From Prochlorococcus sp. AG-409-P19 (lineage in GTDB: Bacteria; Cyanobacteriota; Cyanobacteriia; PCC-6307; Cyanobiaceae): DNA of 34,736 nt. A model generated the notes under the pieces. It did not search any database, was not told the DNA's origin, and saw nothing but the letters and a program-made list of their open reading frames with translations. The position numbers were made by a program, and so were the translations under genes. Shown here piece by piece: positions 26,325 through 34,676 of this stretch. The DNA lies in the NCBI GenBank assembly GCA_003215315.1, contig QCKO01000011.1:1-34736 (forward strand). The letters are read 5' to 3'. Each line of letters begins with the position of its first letter. Within the stretch, counting starts at the first letter, position 1.

Positions 26325-28532
26325 TTAATTTTTGCCAGCCCAGAATTGATACATAGATCTAAAAGTGTTTGGTTTTTTCTCTTCGAATTTTTCCCAGTTC
26401 TTTAAATTGGTTTGTTTCTTATCATAAGGAAAATATTTTTTATACAGAGATTTAATTTCTTGTGGGAGAAAAAATCCATAAAAATTTAGATTATTTATAC
26501 TTAGGGCTTCTCTTAATTTACTAATAGTAAATCTATGTTCTTGAGAATGGAAACAAAGATCTCTACAAGATGACAGTGTATAAAAGTCGCTAGCTAATGT
26601 TAATGAATTTAATTCTGGCATTTGACCAGTATTTATATTTTTCCTGAACATTTTAATTGAATTTTCACTTGAATTAAGATTGTTATTATAGATGTATTCC
26701 CTTGCTTTTATTATATCTTTTCTTGCTAATTCACTGTATAAACCTAGCTTAATATAACCATTACTCTTTAAAACACTTAATAACGATTCTATTCCTTCCT
26801 GAGGGTTGTCCATGTGGTGTAATACTCCACTGCATTCTATTATGTCAAATTGAGCCCCTATTAAGCTAACTTCTAGAATATCCATATGAATAAGCTCAAC
26901 ATTATTTATTTGAAGTTCATTCATTTTCCTTTGAGCATAAGATAGACTGGAAGAGCTCAGGTCTATAGCTGTAATTAGAGCATTTTTGTACCTTTGAGCA
27001 CCTAAAATTTGATTTCCAGTTCCACACCCAGCTATTAAAACTTTTAGCTTATTCGGTTTTGGGCTAAAATATAATGAATTAGGTTTTATTTCTGCATTTA
27101 TTATCTGAATTGCTGATGCCTTGAACTTTTTTAAAGGATTCCCATGCCTCCATCTGGGATAAGGATTGTCTTCATATTGAGATTGGACTTTTTTTGATAT
27201 ATGATTATTTATATTACCTAATTTCTTTAAACTCTTAGATAAATTTATCTCATCTATTGGTTCTATTATTTGTAACTTCAGAAGCTTATTGAAATTATTA
27301 TTATCTGATGTAACCGCCATTAAATATGGTATTTGATCAAGAAGCTTATAGAGAGGCTTGTAACATGCTAATAATGTAATATGTGTTTCACTTAGATCAC
27401 ATTTTGAAGAAAGAGATATGATATTATTAATTATTTCTTCTTCTTCCTTGCTTGAACAATAAACATATTCATTGATAAAGCATTGTTCAGCAATTGCAAT
27501 TAGAAAATCTAACTTTAGACAACTTAAATTTGTATTGCTAGAAGCTATAAGATGACAAGCTTTTTCTCTTGCTTTTGTAAGTAAAAACTCCCACTCGGAA
27601 TTTACAAATAAAACTTTCTTCAGAGCTTCAATTAATAGGTTATCCTTAAGTAGGTTTTTGAAGCAATCTTCATTAAAGATATTATTTTTTGATATTAGGA
27701 GTTCTCTAAGCAATTTTTTATCATATAGGCTATCAAATGCTCTAAATAAATATTTATGATGAATATCATCTCTGCTTAGTAGAAGTATAAGTACTGGCCT
27801 TAATTTATCTTTACTTAATACAGAAGGGTTAACGACTGATTTAAGAAATTGTGCGATTAAATTATAGTAATGACTTTTATTTTGAGCAAGGCTTATGGCT
27901 TTTATATAATTTTCAAATGCTTCTTTATATTTCCCTTGATCTCTTAAAATAGCTGCTAGAGTTGAATAAGGCACTACATATTTGGAATTAATATTGATAG
28001 CTTTTCGTGCAGATAATTCAGCTTCTTTCAGTTGCCCTTGATCCCATAATATATTACCTAAATTTGAGTAAGCCTTTTGAAAGTTAGGGTTAAGTTTAAT
28101 TGCTGTACGTGTAGATAATTCAGCTTCTTTTGATTTGCCAAGCTCTCTCAGTATGTTTCCTAGATTGTAATGAGCATCTGCAAAATTAGGATTTATTTTG
28201 ATTGCTTTGCGAATTGACTCTTCTGCTTTTTCAAGTTGTCCTTTGTCTTTCAGCAATGCAGCAAGGTTAGAGTGAGCGTCTGGACTATTGGGGTATAAAT
28301 TAATTGATTCTTCAAATAGTTTTATTGCTTTATTTATTTGCCCTTTTTGTTGAGATATAACTCCGTAATTAGAAAGAACTCTTGGATCTCTAAAGCCTTG
28401 ATCAAGAAAATTTTGATAATAATTCTCTGCTTCTACAATATTTCCTTCTTTATGGTATTGAAATGCCTTTTCAAGGATTTGATTTTTTGAAAAATTCTTT
28501 GGCTGTTTATTGCTCTTTGTAGATCGGTTCAC
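26325..28532 (-). CDS. TPR-repeat protein with C-terminal SAM-dependent methyltransferase domain
   Basis: Residues about 16-215 hold tetratricopeptide repeats with 34-residue spacing (SNLAALLKDKGQLEKAEESI, YNLGNILRELGKSKEAELS and more). A helical middle part (about 225-450) follows, then QYEDNPYPRW (452-461), a motif seen in TPR-linked methyltransferases. The Rossmann SAM domain has LIAGCGTGNQ at about 499-508 and ECSGVLHHM near 566-574. The start is GTG 28532, because the frame upstream has no ATG before an in-frame TAG at 28566-28568. The substrate is unknown. The TPR half is closely like that of the glycosyltransferase at 32547-34676. Base use is more AT-rich than in the housekeeping region. 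Confidence 0.9.
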   Translation of the reverse strand: MNRSTKSNKQPKNFSKNQILEKAFQYHKEGNIVEAENYYQNFLDQGFRDPRVLSNYGVISQQKGQINKAIKLFEESINLYPNSPDAHSNLAALLKDKGQLEKAEESIRKAIKINPNFADAHYNLGNILRELGKSKEAELSTRTAIKLNPNFQKAYSNLGNILWDQGQLKEAELSARKAININSKYVVPYSTLAAILRDQGKYKEAFENYIKAISLAQNKSHYYNLIAQFLKSVVNPSVLSKDKLRPVLILLLSRDDIHHKYLFRAFDSLYDKKLLRELLISKNNIFNEDCFKNLLKDNLLIEALKKVLFVNSEWEFLLTKAREKACHLIASSNTNLSCLKLDFLIAIAEQCFINEYVYCSSKEEEEIINNIISLSSKCDLSETHITLLACYKPLYKLLDQIPYLMAVTSDNNNFNKLLKLQIIEPIDEINLSKSLKKLGNINNHISKKVQSQYEDNPYPRWRHGNPLKKFKASAIQIINAEIKPNSLYFSPKPNKLKVLIAGCGTGNQILGAQRYKNALITAIDLSSSSLSYAQRKMNELQINNVELIHMDILEVSLIGAQFDIIECSGVLHHMDNPQEGIESLLSVLKSNGYIKLGLYSELARKDIIKAREYIYNNNLNSSENSIKMFRKNINTGQMPELNSLTLASDFYTLSSCRDLCFHSQEHRFTISKLREALSINNLNFYGFFLPQEIKSLYKKYFPYDKKQTNLKNWEKFEEKKPNTFRSMYQFWAGKN
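28011..28130. repeat. 102-base-spaced direct repeat inside the TPR-methyltransferase gene
   Basis: An 18-base sequence, AGATAATTCAGCTTCTTT, occurs at 28011-28028 and again at 28113-28130. The distance of 102 bases is exactly 34 codons, one TPR unit, so the repeats reflect recent duplication or exchange of TPR units. Confidence 0.85.
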
Positions 28533-28909
28533 TTTAAAAATAGTTGTTTTTGGGTTCTTTTGTTTCTATGGTGATTGCTTTATCAAGCAGTCATGAATTG
28601 AAATAAGCCCTTTTTGTTGGCTTCATAGATATAGAGTTGGCATTATCTAATATGACTTTACTATATATAGATTCTTCTTTCTAACTATTTTTAATAACAG
28701 TATTTATATTACTTATGCTGTTAATTTAGGATTTCTCTTTGGAAGATGGCTGAATTGCTAACGAGAAAAGCCCATCTAAACTAAATAAATCTTGCTTCTA
28801 ATATTTTCTAGAAAGTATTAGACTAGTTCTAGTGTACTTTGAAAAATTAAATATAATTTCAAATTGCCTGTATGATTAATATGCCATAGCATAAAAAAAA
28901 TAGTCAATT
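28533..28909. other. Long non-coding gap (377 bases) with a tRNA-Leu-like fragment
   Basis: The stretch separates a minus-strand gene from a plus-strand gene, so it must hold two promoters; I could not fix their boxes. It is AT-rich and has no credible frame. Bases 28741-28765 resemble the 5' acceptor and D-arm of tRNA-Leu (GGAAG, TGGC, GAATTG, TA, ACG in order), but no anticodon or T arm follows. Confidence 0.5.
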
Positions 28910-28930
28910 ATGTTTGTTTTCTGTATAAGC

Positions 28931-29581
28931 ATGTCACTTTCAGAACAGACATGTTTGTATTTAGAAAAGAATTTACACTTTTTGGATATAAGTCCAAGCG
29001 ATAGAGGTTGTTTTTACCATACATCCATTCTGCAAGGTATAGCTTACTCAAAGGATGATATTAAATCTTGGCTGTTATCTGGAGAAAGTATGCTTAATTC
29101 CAAAAGCATTATTAAAGATATTGCAATATGGGATAAGTTCATCAAAGGTATTGATAAGTCCTATATCGTAGACTTTACTCAGGAATATTCTGCTATTTGT
29201 CTTAGCTATTCTCTTTCCAATTATATTAACAGCCTATCTAAATCTTTGGCAAAAGAATTTAAATCTAATGATTTAATATTTGATATGAGCAAGTTAGTTG
29301 AAAGCTTAAAGAACGATTCATCTTCTGATTGTATCCCGCCTGGAGTAAAGTATGCTTTAGATTATCAATATCAGGCAACAGCTGGTTTAGTTAAACCTCA
29401 TACAACACTTGGCTTTGGAAAGGATATAGATCATATTAAAATTAAATTTGATCAGATAAGTAGAGAATTATTATTGAAGCAGATCAAGCATGAATCTATT
29501 TTTTTAACGTTTCTTGATGAGTTTTGTATGACACCTTTTGTTAACAGGTTAAAAGTAGCAGATATACATTTAGAGAATTAA
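28931..29581 (+). CDS. Orphan hypothetical protein, about 216 residues
   Basis: I do not recognise this protein. It is soluble, with no signal peptide or membrane span, is mixed helical, and has notable segments LEKNLHFLDISPSDRGCFYH near the start, SDCIPPGVKYALDYQYQAT in the middle and TLGFGKDIDHIKIKFDQ toward the end. I chose the ATG at 28931 (MSLSEQT); ATG 28910 is equally possible and adds seven residues. No strong ribosome binding site is visible at either. It stands alone between two long non-coding gaps in the AT-rich island, which suggests a recently acquired or strain-specific gene. Confidence 0.75.
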   Translation: MSLSEQTCLYLEKNLHFLDISPSDRGCFYHTSILQGIAYSKDDIKSWLLSGESMLNSKSIIKDIAIWDKFIKGIDKSYIVDFTQEYSAICLSYSLSNYINSLSKSLAKEFKSNDLIFDMSKLVESLKNDSSSDCIPPGVKYALDYQYQATAGLVKPHTTLGFGKDIDHIKIKFDQISRELLLKQIKHESIFLTFLDEFCMTPFVNRLKVADIHLEN

Positions 29582-30039
29582 TTTCTCTATTCATATTGAT
29601 TAGAACTTTTTTGAATTTATTCCCTTATATTACTTGTGAAATAGACCAATTAAATAGCCGAGAATTATCTCTTTAACTTAATGACTTAGCATTTGTTCTT
29701 GATAATTCATAATTGTCTTACCTAACTTTATGCAGTTTATTAATAATCTTTTCAGGATTGCTAATTAGTTTAGTATGCCCGCTTGTAAGATGAATTCTAT
29801 AAACTTTTGCGTGACAGTTTTCCTATGCTTTGAAAAGGCTAGATAATCGTGCTACTAATTTATCTGAGATTGTGTTGTCTGAACATTAACATTAAAGAAG
29901 TCAAGCTGAAGGTATCTTTCTGATGCATTGCTAAATAATTGTTAAAAGCAGATTATCGGTAAAGGTGATTCTTATATATATTCTAAGTTGACAATGTATT
30001 ATATATATAATATATATGTCCTTCTATTTGTTATAGAAA
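29582..30039. other. Long non-coding gap (458 bases) between orphan gene and sugar epimerase gene
   Basis: The genes on both sides converge here, so terminators are expected, yet no strong hairpin with a T-run is visible. There is no credible frame. Near its end a TTGACA (29988-29993) stands 17 bases before TATATA (30011-30016), a promoter-like pair reading toward the 3' end of the epimerase gene. A 16-base AT palindrome lies at 29997-30012. Confidence 0.5.
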
Positions 30040-31020
30040 CTAATTATTTAGATATTTATCTTGAGCCCAGGACCATGTCTTTATAAGACCTTCTTCAATA
30101 CTTACTTTAGGATTAAAGCCTAGCTCTTTCCTGGCTTTACCAATTGATGGTAACCTTCTCATAGGTTCATCTTTAGGATAATATTTTGGATATTCAGTTA
30201 ATTCAAAGTCTAGATTTTTATTAACAACTTTTCGGAATAATTCTACTAGGTTAAGCATTGAAATTTCTGGATTGTCATTACCAATATTGTAGGTTTCACC
30301 TTCTAATCCACTTTCTATGACTTTCATTATTCCTTCAATAGCATCAGTATAATAACAAAAAGTTCTCGTTTGATTTCCTTTACCGTAGATTTTAAGTTTT
30401 TTATTTACTAGACAAGATTTTATTAGATTAGGAATCATTCTGTAATCTGATTTAATATCCATACCATCCCCATATATATTGAATGGCCTTATGATATTGG
30501 TCTTTACATTGTAATTTACATTATATACATAACATAAAGTTTCACCGAGCCTTTTGCTTTCGTCATAACAAGACCTTGGACCTTGACATGATACATAACC
30601 TTTATAACTTTCTTTTGTAGGTATGTTTTCAATGCTTGGATTACCATAAATCTCTGAAGAAGAGAAAAAGATAAACTTCGCTTCCCATTCTCTACACCTT
30701 TCTAGTAATTTTCTGGTCACAGTTGTTCCAACATCAATAGTTTCTAGAGGAAATTTCTTATAGTAAACTGGGCTAGCAAGGCTGGCTAGATGTATAACAG
30801 CATCACATTTCTCGAGTTTATTGAAGTCAAACTTTATTAAATCGGCTTCTATAAAATTGCACTTCTCATTCTCTACTTTCAAGTTTGCTTTATTAGAACT
30901 GATAAAATTATCTATTCCTATTATTTTTTCTACTTCATTAGATTGACTTTTTTCAAGTAACTTATTCAATAAGTGAGAGCCTAAGAAGCCATTGCAGCCA
31001 GTTAGCAGAATCTTTTTCAC
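30040..31020 (-). CDS. NAD-dependent nucleotide-sugar dehydratase/epimerase (UDP-xylose synthase-like)
   Basis: This is a short-chain dehydrogenase/reductase of the extended, sugar-nucleotide type. The NAD site LTGCNGFLGSHL is at the N-terminus. HLASLASPVYYKKFP, SSSEIYGNP and the catalytic YxxxK in GPRSCYDESKR follow. These segments are closer to UDP-glucuronate decarboxylase (UDP-xylose synthase) than to GalE or RmlB, but the sugar cannot be fixed. At 326 residues it is normal. The start is GTG 31020, overlapping the stop of the upstream methyltransferase gene (GTGA), so the two are one operon. Confidence 0.92.
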   Translation of the reverse strand: MKKILLTGCNGFLGSHLLNKLLEKSQSNEVEKIIGIDNFISSNKANLKVENEKCNFIEADLIKFDFNKLEKCDAVIHLASLASPVYYKKFPLETIDVGTTVTRKLLERCREWEAKFIFFSSSEIYGNPSIENIPTKESYKGYVSCQGPRSCYDESKRLGETLCYVYNVNYNVKTNIIRPFNIYGDGMDIKSDYRMIPNLIKSCLVNKKLKIYGKGNQTRTFCYYTDAIEGIMKVIESGLEGETYNIGNDNPEISMLNLVELFRKVVNKNLDFELTEYPKYYPKDEPMRRLPSIGKARKELGFNPKVSIEEGLIKTWSWAQDKYLNN

Positions 31021-32309
31021 TTTCTTAAATTGCCTTCAAGCTTTATTATATGAGGTAATGGGACTGGTGATATAAGAACTTTAGGGTTTAGTAGGGGATC
31101 ATTAATTATTTTATTACTTATTTCATCAAACATATTCCAAGCAAACACAATACAAACTGAATCTTTATCACGAATTAGTTCGCTTGCTTTTTCTTTATCA
31201 ATTATAGGAATCTTTGTGTTCGGTATATAATGGCCATGCTTTAAGGTATTATCTTCAATAATAAACATAATTCTATCAATAAGATCCTTATCTATCAGAG
31301 ATAAAAGTGTTACTGTTTTAGCTGGTGCACTATATCCATATAAAACTGTCTTATCATTAATTAATTCTTTAATTTTTTTATTCAAGTCCCTTTTAAGTGT
31401 TTTTATCTTATTTTTAAAAGTTTTAAAATGTTTGTGTATTTCAGAATCAAATATATCATCTTTCCTTATAAATTCTGATGTTAAACTGAAATCTTGAAAG
31501 AGATGTTTATTTTTATTTTCTTTATTAAAAATTACTCTCATACTTCCTCCATGCGTATTTATGTGTGAAGCAGAATTGATGAAGAATGAATTTTTATTGA
31601 ATAATTGAATTAAAGGTTTTAGATGATGATATGAAGTATGTTCATGATAAATCATATCTATGTAGGCATTTTTTAATAATTTTGGTAAATACTGAACCTC
31701 GATAGAAAATATCCCATTTGACTTTAGGAGCTTATAAGCATTAGATATGAAATTCTGTAATGATCTTGTATGTGCAAATACATTATTAGCAGTAATGACA
31801 TCAAATGATCCACATTCTTCTAAGATAATATTTGAATTTGTATGATTAAAATAACCATGATATACTTTATGAGATGAATCTTTGGCTAGATTTAAAGCCG
31901 GCTCTATACCATAAGTTTGAAAACCTTTTTCCTTGAGGATATCTAATAAAATAGAATCGTTCGAGCCAATATCTAATATTTTTATTTGATTATATTTTTT
32001 TCTTATTCTATCAGAATATTTGCATAATTGATCAGTAAACTCTTGAAAATGCGATATCATTTTTCTCGAAACACCAGTCTTATAGGAATACTTATCGAAT
32101 AGAATACTAGAATTAATCTCAGTATTTAATTGAACGTGATGGCAATTTTGACAATAAACAAGTCCTAAGTCATACTGCTCTTGGTAAAGTGATAATTTTA
32201 AATTTTTTGCCAGGTTATTTGCTAAAGCAGTTTTCCCAAGATTTACAATATTTTTTAATTCTGAAGAATTACAGAGACAACAAATAGTTACTTCTTTAGA
32301 GGTATTCAT
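31017..32309 (-). CDS. Sugar C-methyltransferase-like protein (zinc N-domain, SAM domain, C-domain)
   Basis: The three-part layout is that of the NovU/TylCIII C-methyltransferases. An N-terminal zinc-binding part has CCLCN (about 10-14) and YCQNCHHVQ (52-60). The central SAM domain has ILDIGSNDSILLDIL and NVFAHTRSLQNFI. The family motif YHEHTSYHHLKPL follows. The C-terminal domain has LYGYSAPAKTVTLLSL and IEDNTLKHGHYIPNT. These enzymes add a methyl to a ring carbon of a keto-deoxy sugar. At 430 residues it is full length. It overlaps the downstream epimerase gene by four bases. Confidence 0.92.
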   Translation of the reverse strand: MNTSKEVTICCLCNSSELKNIVNLGKTALANNLAKNLKLSLYQEQYDLGLVYCQNCHHVQLNTEINSSILFDKYSYKTGVSRKMISHFQEFTDQLCKYSDRIRKKYNQIKILDIGSNDSILLDILKEKGFQTYGIEPALNLAKDSSHKVYHGYFNHTNSNIILEECGSFDVITANNVFAHTRSLQNFISNAYKLLKSNGIFSIEVQYLPKLLKNAYIDMIYHEHTSYHHLKPLIQLFNKNSFFINSASHINTHGGSMRVIFNKENKNKHLFQDFSLTSEFIRKDDIFDSEIHKHFKTFKNKIKTLKRDLNKKIKELINDKTVLYGYSAPAKTVTLLSLIDKDLIDRIMFIIEDNTLKHGHYIPNTKIPIIDKEKASELIRDKDSVCIVFAWNMFDEISNKIINDPLLNPKVLISPVPLPHIIKLEGNLRK

Positions 32310-32546
32310 TTTAAGCAGATTTTTCTGTTTAGACCAATTTGACTTTTAATATATCATGATTAAAGAATTCTGGAGAATTATTTTTAAGTAATTTTATTTT
32401 AATGATGTCAATATTATCTTTATTATGATGATCTTAGTTGTTAAATTTCTTGGCTGATACTTCCTAGTATTTTATTTAACTCTACTTTATAATAATCCTA
32501 ATGTATTGACAAATGAATATTTTTTTATTTGTCTAGATTTTACTAA

Positions 32547-34676
32547 TTAATTACCCTTTTTTGCTTTTTCAACAGCAGTAATAAAAAAATTATAGTATTC
32601 CTTGTATATTTTATTATCATTAAATAAATTCTTTTTAGCTTTTTCAGTTAGCTCTAGACTTGTTTCTTCTAACAATGTTTTGTTCCTAGAGTATGAAATA
32701 CAGATATTGATATACTCTTCAGCTGTATTAGCTATCGGTGGATTTATTACGTTCATTTGTTTATATCCAGTGACAGGTATTATTGATTTCTGTAAGTCTG
32801 GATATGTTATAAATGGTGTGCCAAAAGCCATTGATTCGTAGAAAGTATTTCCACTACCAAAATAGAATGGGTCTAACATTATATGACAACTCTTTGTTAT
32901 ATTCATGAAATCATCATTGCTCATTCTTTCTAAAAAGATTGATTTCTCCAAGAGCAATTTATTTTTCTTTAACCATCTATTTTTTAACGTATTAGTATTG
33001 GAATCATTTTTATCTTTTATTAAGATTAATTTAGCATTCTCTATTTTATTTAGTATTGATACTAATACTTCATCATAACTTGGGTGAAGCTTGAACAAAG
33101 ACTGCGTAAGTCCTATATTAAAACTTTTCTCTATATCTATACCCTTACTATTGCTCAGATTATTAGTATTGATATTTGGTATAGAGTAATTAAAAGGTAA
33201 TCTATTAAATCTTACCAAGCGCTCAGTATAGTTTGAATCAGATTTTTTAGGTTCCATATCTGTGGTTATATAATAATCCATATGACTTATGCCTGATGTA
33301 TTTGTATGCCCCAAGCTATTTACTTGTACTAATGCTAATCGCGATAGAGCTAGTATATAAGTGTAACTTGACATCCCAATATCAGGATAAAATAGAACAT
33401 CTAGTTTTTCTGAAATTATTTTCTTAGCTCCGAGTTGAGGCGAATTTGGTAAATCTACAACTTTTCCAAATAAATTTCTGATTTTTTCTAATCCTGAGTC
33501 GTTTTTTGTGCCAGGTGGAAGATAGATAGTTATATCTAAATCAGTTTTTAGTAAGTCACTTAATACATTAATGTATAATTTTCCTATGGTATGAGTTGGA
33601 TTAAGAAATTGAGAGCAAATGCCAACTCTTATTTTATCTTTATAATGATTCTGACCTAGATATATTTCTCTAGAAAAATCCTTGCATACCATTCCTTTGA
33701 CTTTCGCAATAGTCGCAAATTGTTGTTCAAGGATTAATCTATCATCACTCTTATTTTGATAAGCTAAATAAAACATATAAGGAGTAAATCCATTAAGATT
33801 TCCAATTGTGAAATCTTTATTATCTTCTATGTTTTTTAATTCTTCTTTATACCTCTTTCTTTGAATTTCTATCTCTGAGTTGTTATTCATTATTGGCGAT
33901 AGAATTAACCTTGAACTTAAGTAATAGTAGATATCATTAGGGGCATATTTTGAAGCATTTAGGAAACATTGAGAGGACTCATCTTGCCTACCTAAATCTA
34001 TTAAAATACATCCAAGATTTAGATAAGCTTCTGAATAGTCCCTTTTTATTTTAATGGCTTTTCGTGTTACTAATTCTGCTTCTTCTAATTCTCCAAGATC
34101 TTTTAATATGGAACCTAGGTTTAAATACGCTTCAGCGAAGTTTTTCTTAAGCGGTATAGCTTTTCGTGTTACTAATTCTGCTTCTTTTGTTTGTCCATGT
34201 GCTTTTAATATTACCCCTAGATTTAAAAGAGCTTCAGGGTGGTTATTATTTAGTTCAATAGCCTTACGAATTGAGATTTCAGCTTCTTGTGTATTCCCAA
34301 GATTTTTTTGAAGGTTTCCAAGGTTAGAGTAAGCATCTGCATTGCTTGGGTATTTAGATATTGATTCTTTAAATATCATGATTGCTTTATCTATGATCCC
34401 TTGCTGTATGTATATAACACCTAAATTAGAATATACATTTGGATCGCTAAATCCTTGATTTAAAAAGTATTGGTAATATTTAGCCGCTTCTTTAAGCTTT
34501 CCTTTTGAGTGGGATTCGAATGCTTTCTCTAGTATCTTTTCCTTAGATATAAGGTTTGATTTAGATGCTGAATTACTAATATCTGTATGAATACTTTCAA
34601 AAGTATGTGGAATTGGAAATGTTTTTATTTTAGTTTCCTTCGTATTCACTTTCTCTGCCTTATTAGATTTTTCCAT
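32547..34676 (-). CDS. TPR-repeat protein with O-GlcNAc-transferase-like glycosyltransferase domain
   Basis: Residues about 45-245 are tetratricopeptide repeats. The C-terminal half (about 350-650) has the two-lobed OGT/SPINDLY-like fold pattern: RVGICSQFLNPTHTIGK with a conserved-position His, LDVLFYPDIGMSSYTYILALSRLALVQVNSLGHTNTSGISHMDYYIT, FNIGLTQSLFKLHPS, and FLERMSNDDFMN then DPFYFGSGNTFYESMAFGTPFITYP. OGT-like enzymes glycosylate proteins; related bacterial ones act on surface proteins or glycans. The start ATG 34676 has AGGA about nine bases upstream. Its TPR half closely parallels that of the methyltransferase at 26325-28532. Confidence 0.9.
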   Translation of the reverse strand: MEKSNKAEKVNTKETKIKTFPIPHTFESIHTDISNSASKSNLISKEKILEKAFESHSKGKLKEAAKYYQYFLNQGFSDPNVYSNLGVIYIQQGIIDKAIMIFKESISKYPSNADAYSNLGNLQKNLGNTQEAEISIRKAIELNNNHPEALLNLGVILKAHGQTKEAELVTRKAIPLKKNFAEAYLNLGSILKDLGELEEAELVTRKAIKIKRDYSEAYLNLGCILIDLGRQDESSQCFLNASKYAPNDIYYYLSSRLILSPIMNNNSEIEIQRKRYKEELKNIEDNKDFTIGNLNGFTPYMFYLAYQNKSDDRLILEQQFATIAKVKGMVCKDFSREIYLGQNHYKDKIRVGICSQFLNPTHTIGKLYINVLSDLLKTDLDITIYLPPGTKNDSGLEKIRNLFGKVVDLPNSPQLGAKKIISEKLDVLFYPDIGMSSYTYILALSRLALVQVNSLGHTNTSGISHMDYYITTDMEPKKSDSNYTERLVRFNRLPFNYSIPNINTNNLSNSKGIDIEKSFNIGLTQSLFKLHPSYDEVLVSILNKIENAKLILIKDKNDSNTNTLKNRWLKKNKLLLEKSIFLERMSNDDFMNITKSCHIMLDPFYFGSGNTFYESMAFGTPFITYPDLQKSIIPVTGYKQMNVINPPIANTAEEYINICISYSRNKTLLEETSLELTEKAKKNLFNDNKIYKEYYNFFITAVEKAKKGN
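34057..34186. repeat. 28-base direct repeat, one TPR unit apart
   Basis: The 28-base sequence at 34057-34084 recurs exactly at 34159-34186. The offset of 102 bases is 34 codons. Both copies encode ELVTRKAI in the glycosyltransferase TPR region. Confidence 0.9.

Noticed and set aside
32310-32546. Possible terminator hairpin (GACAAAT/ATTTGTC at about 32509-32534)
   Set aside because: A stem of only seven AT-rich pairs with a long loop and no T-run on the minus strand; too weak to annotate.
34054-34311. Plus-strand frame of 85 codons with repeated AFRVTNSASS-like segments
   Set aside because: It is the antisense shadow of the TPR repeats; its repeats mirror the 102-base TPR units and it has no independent support.
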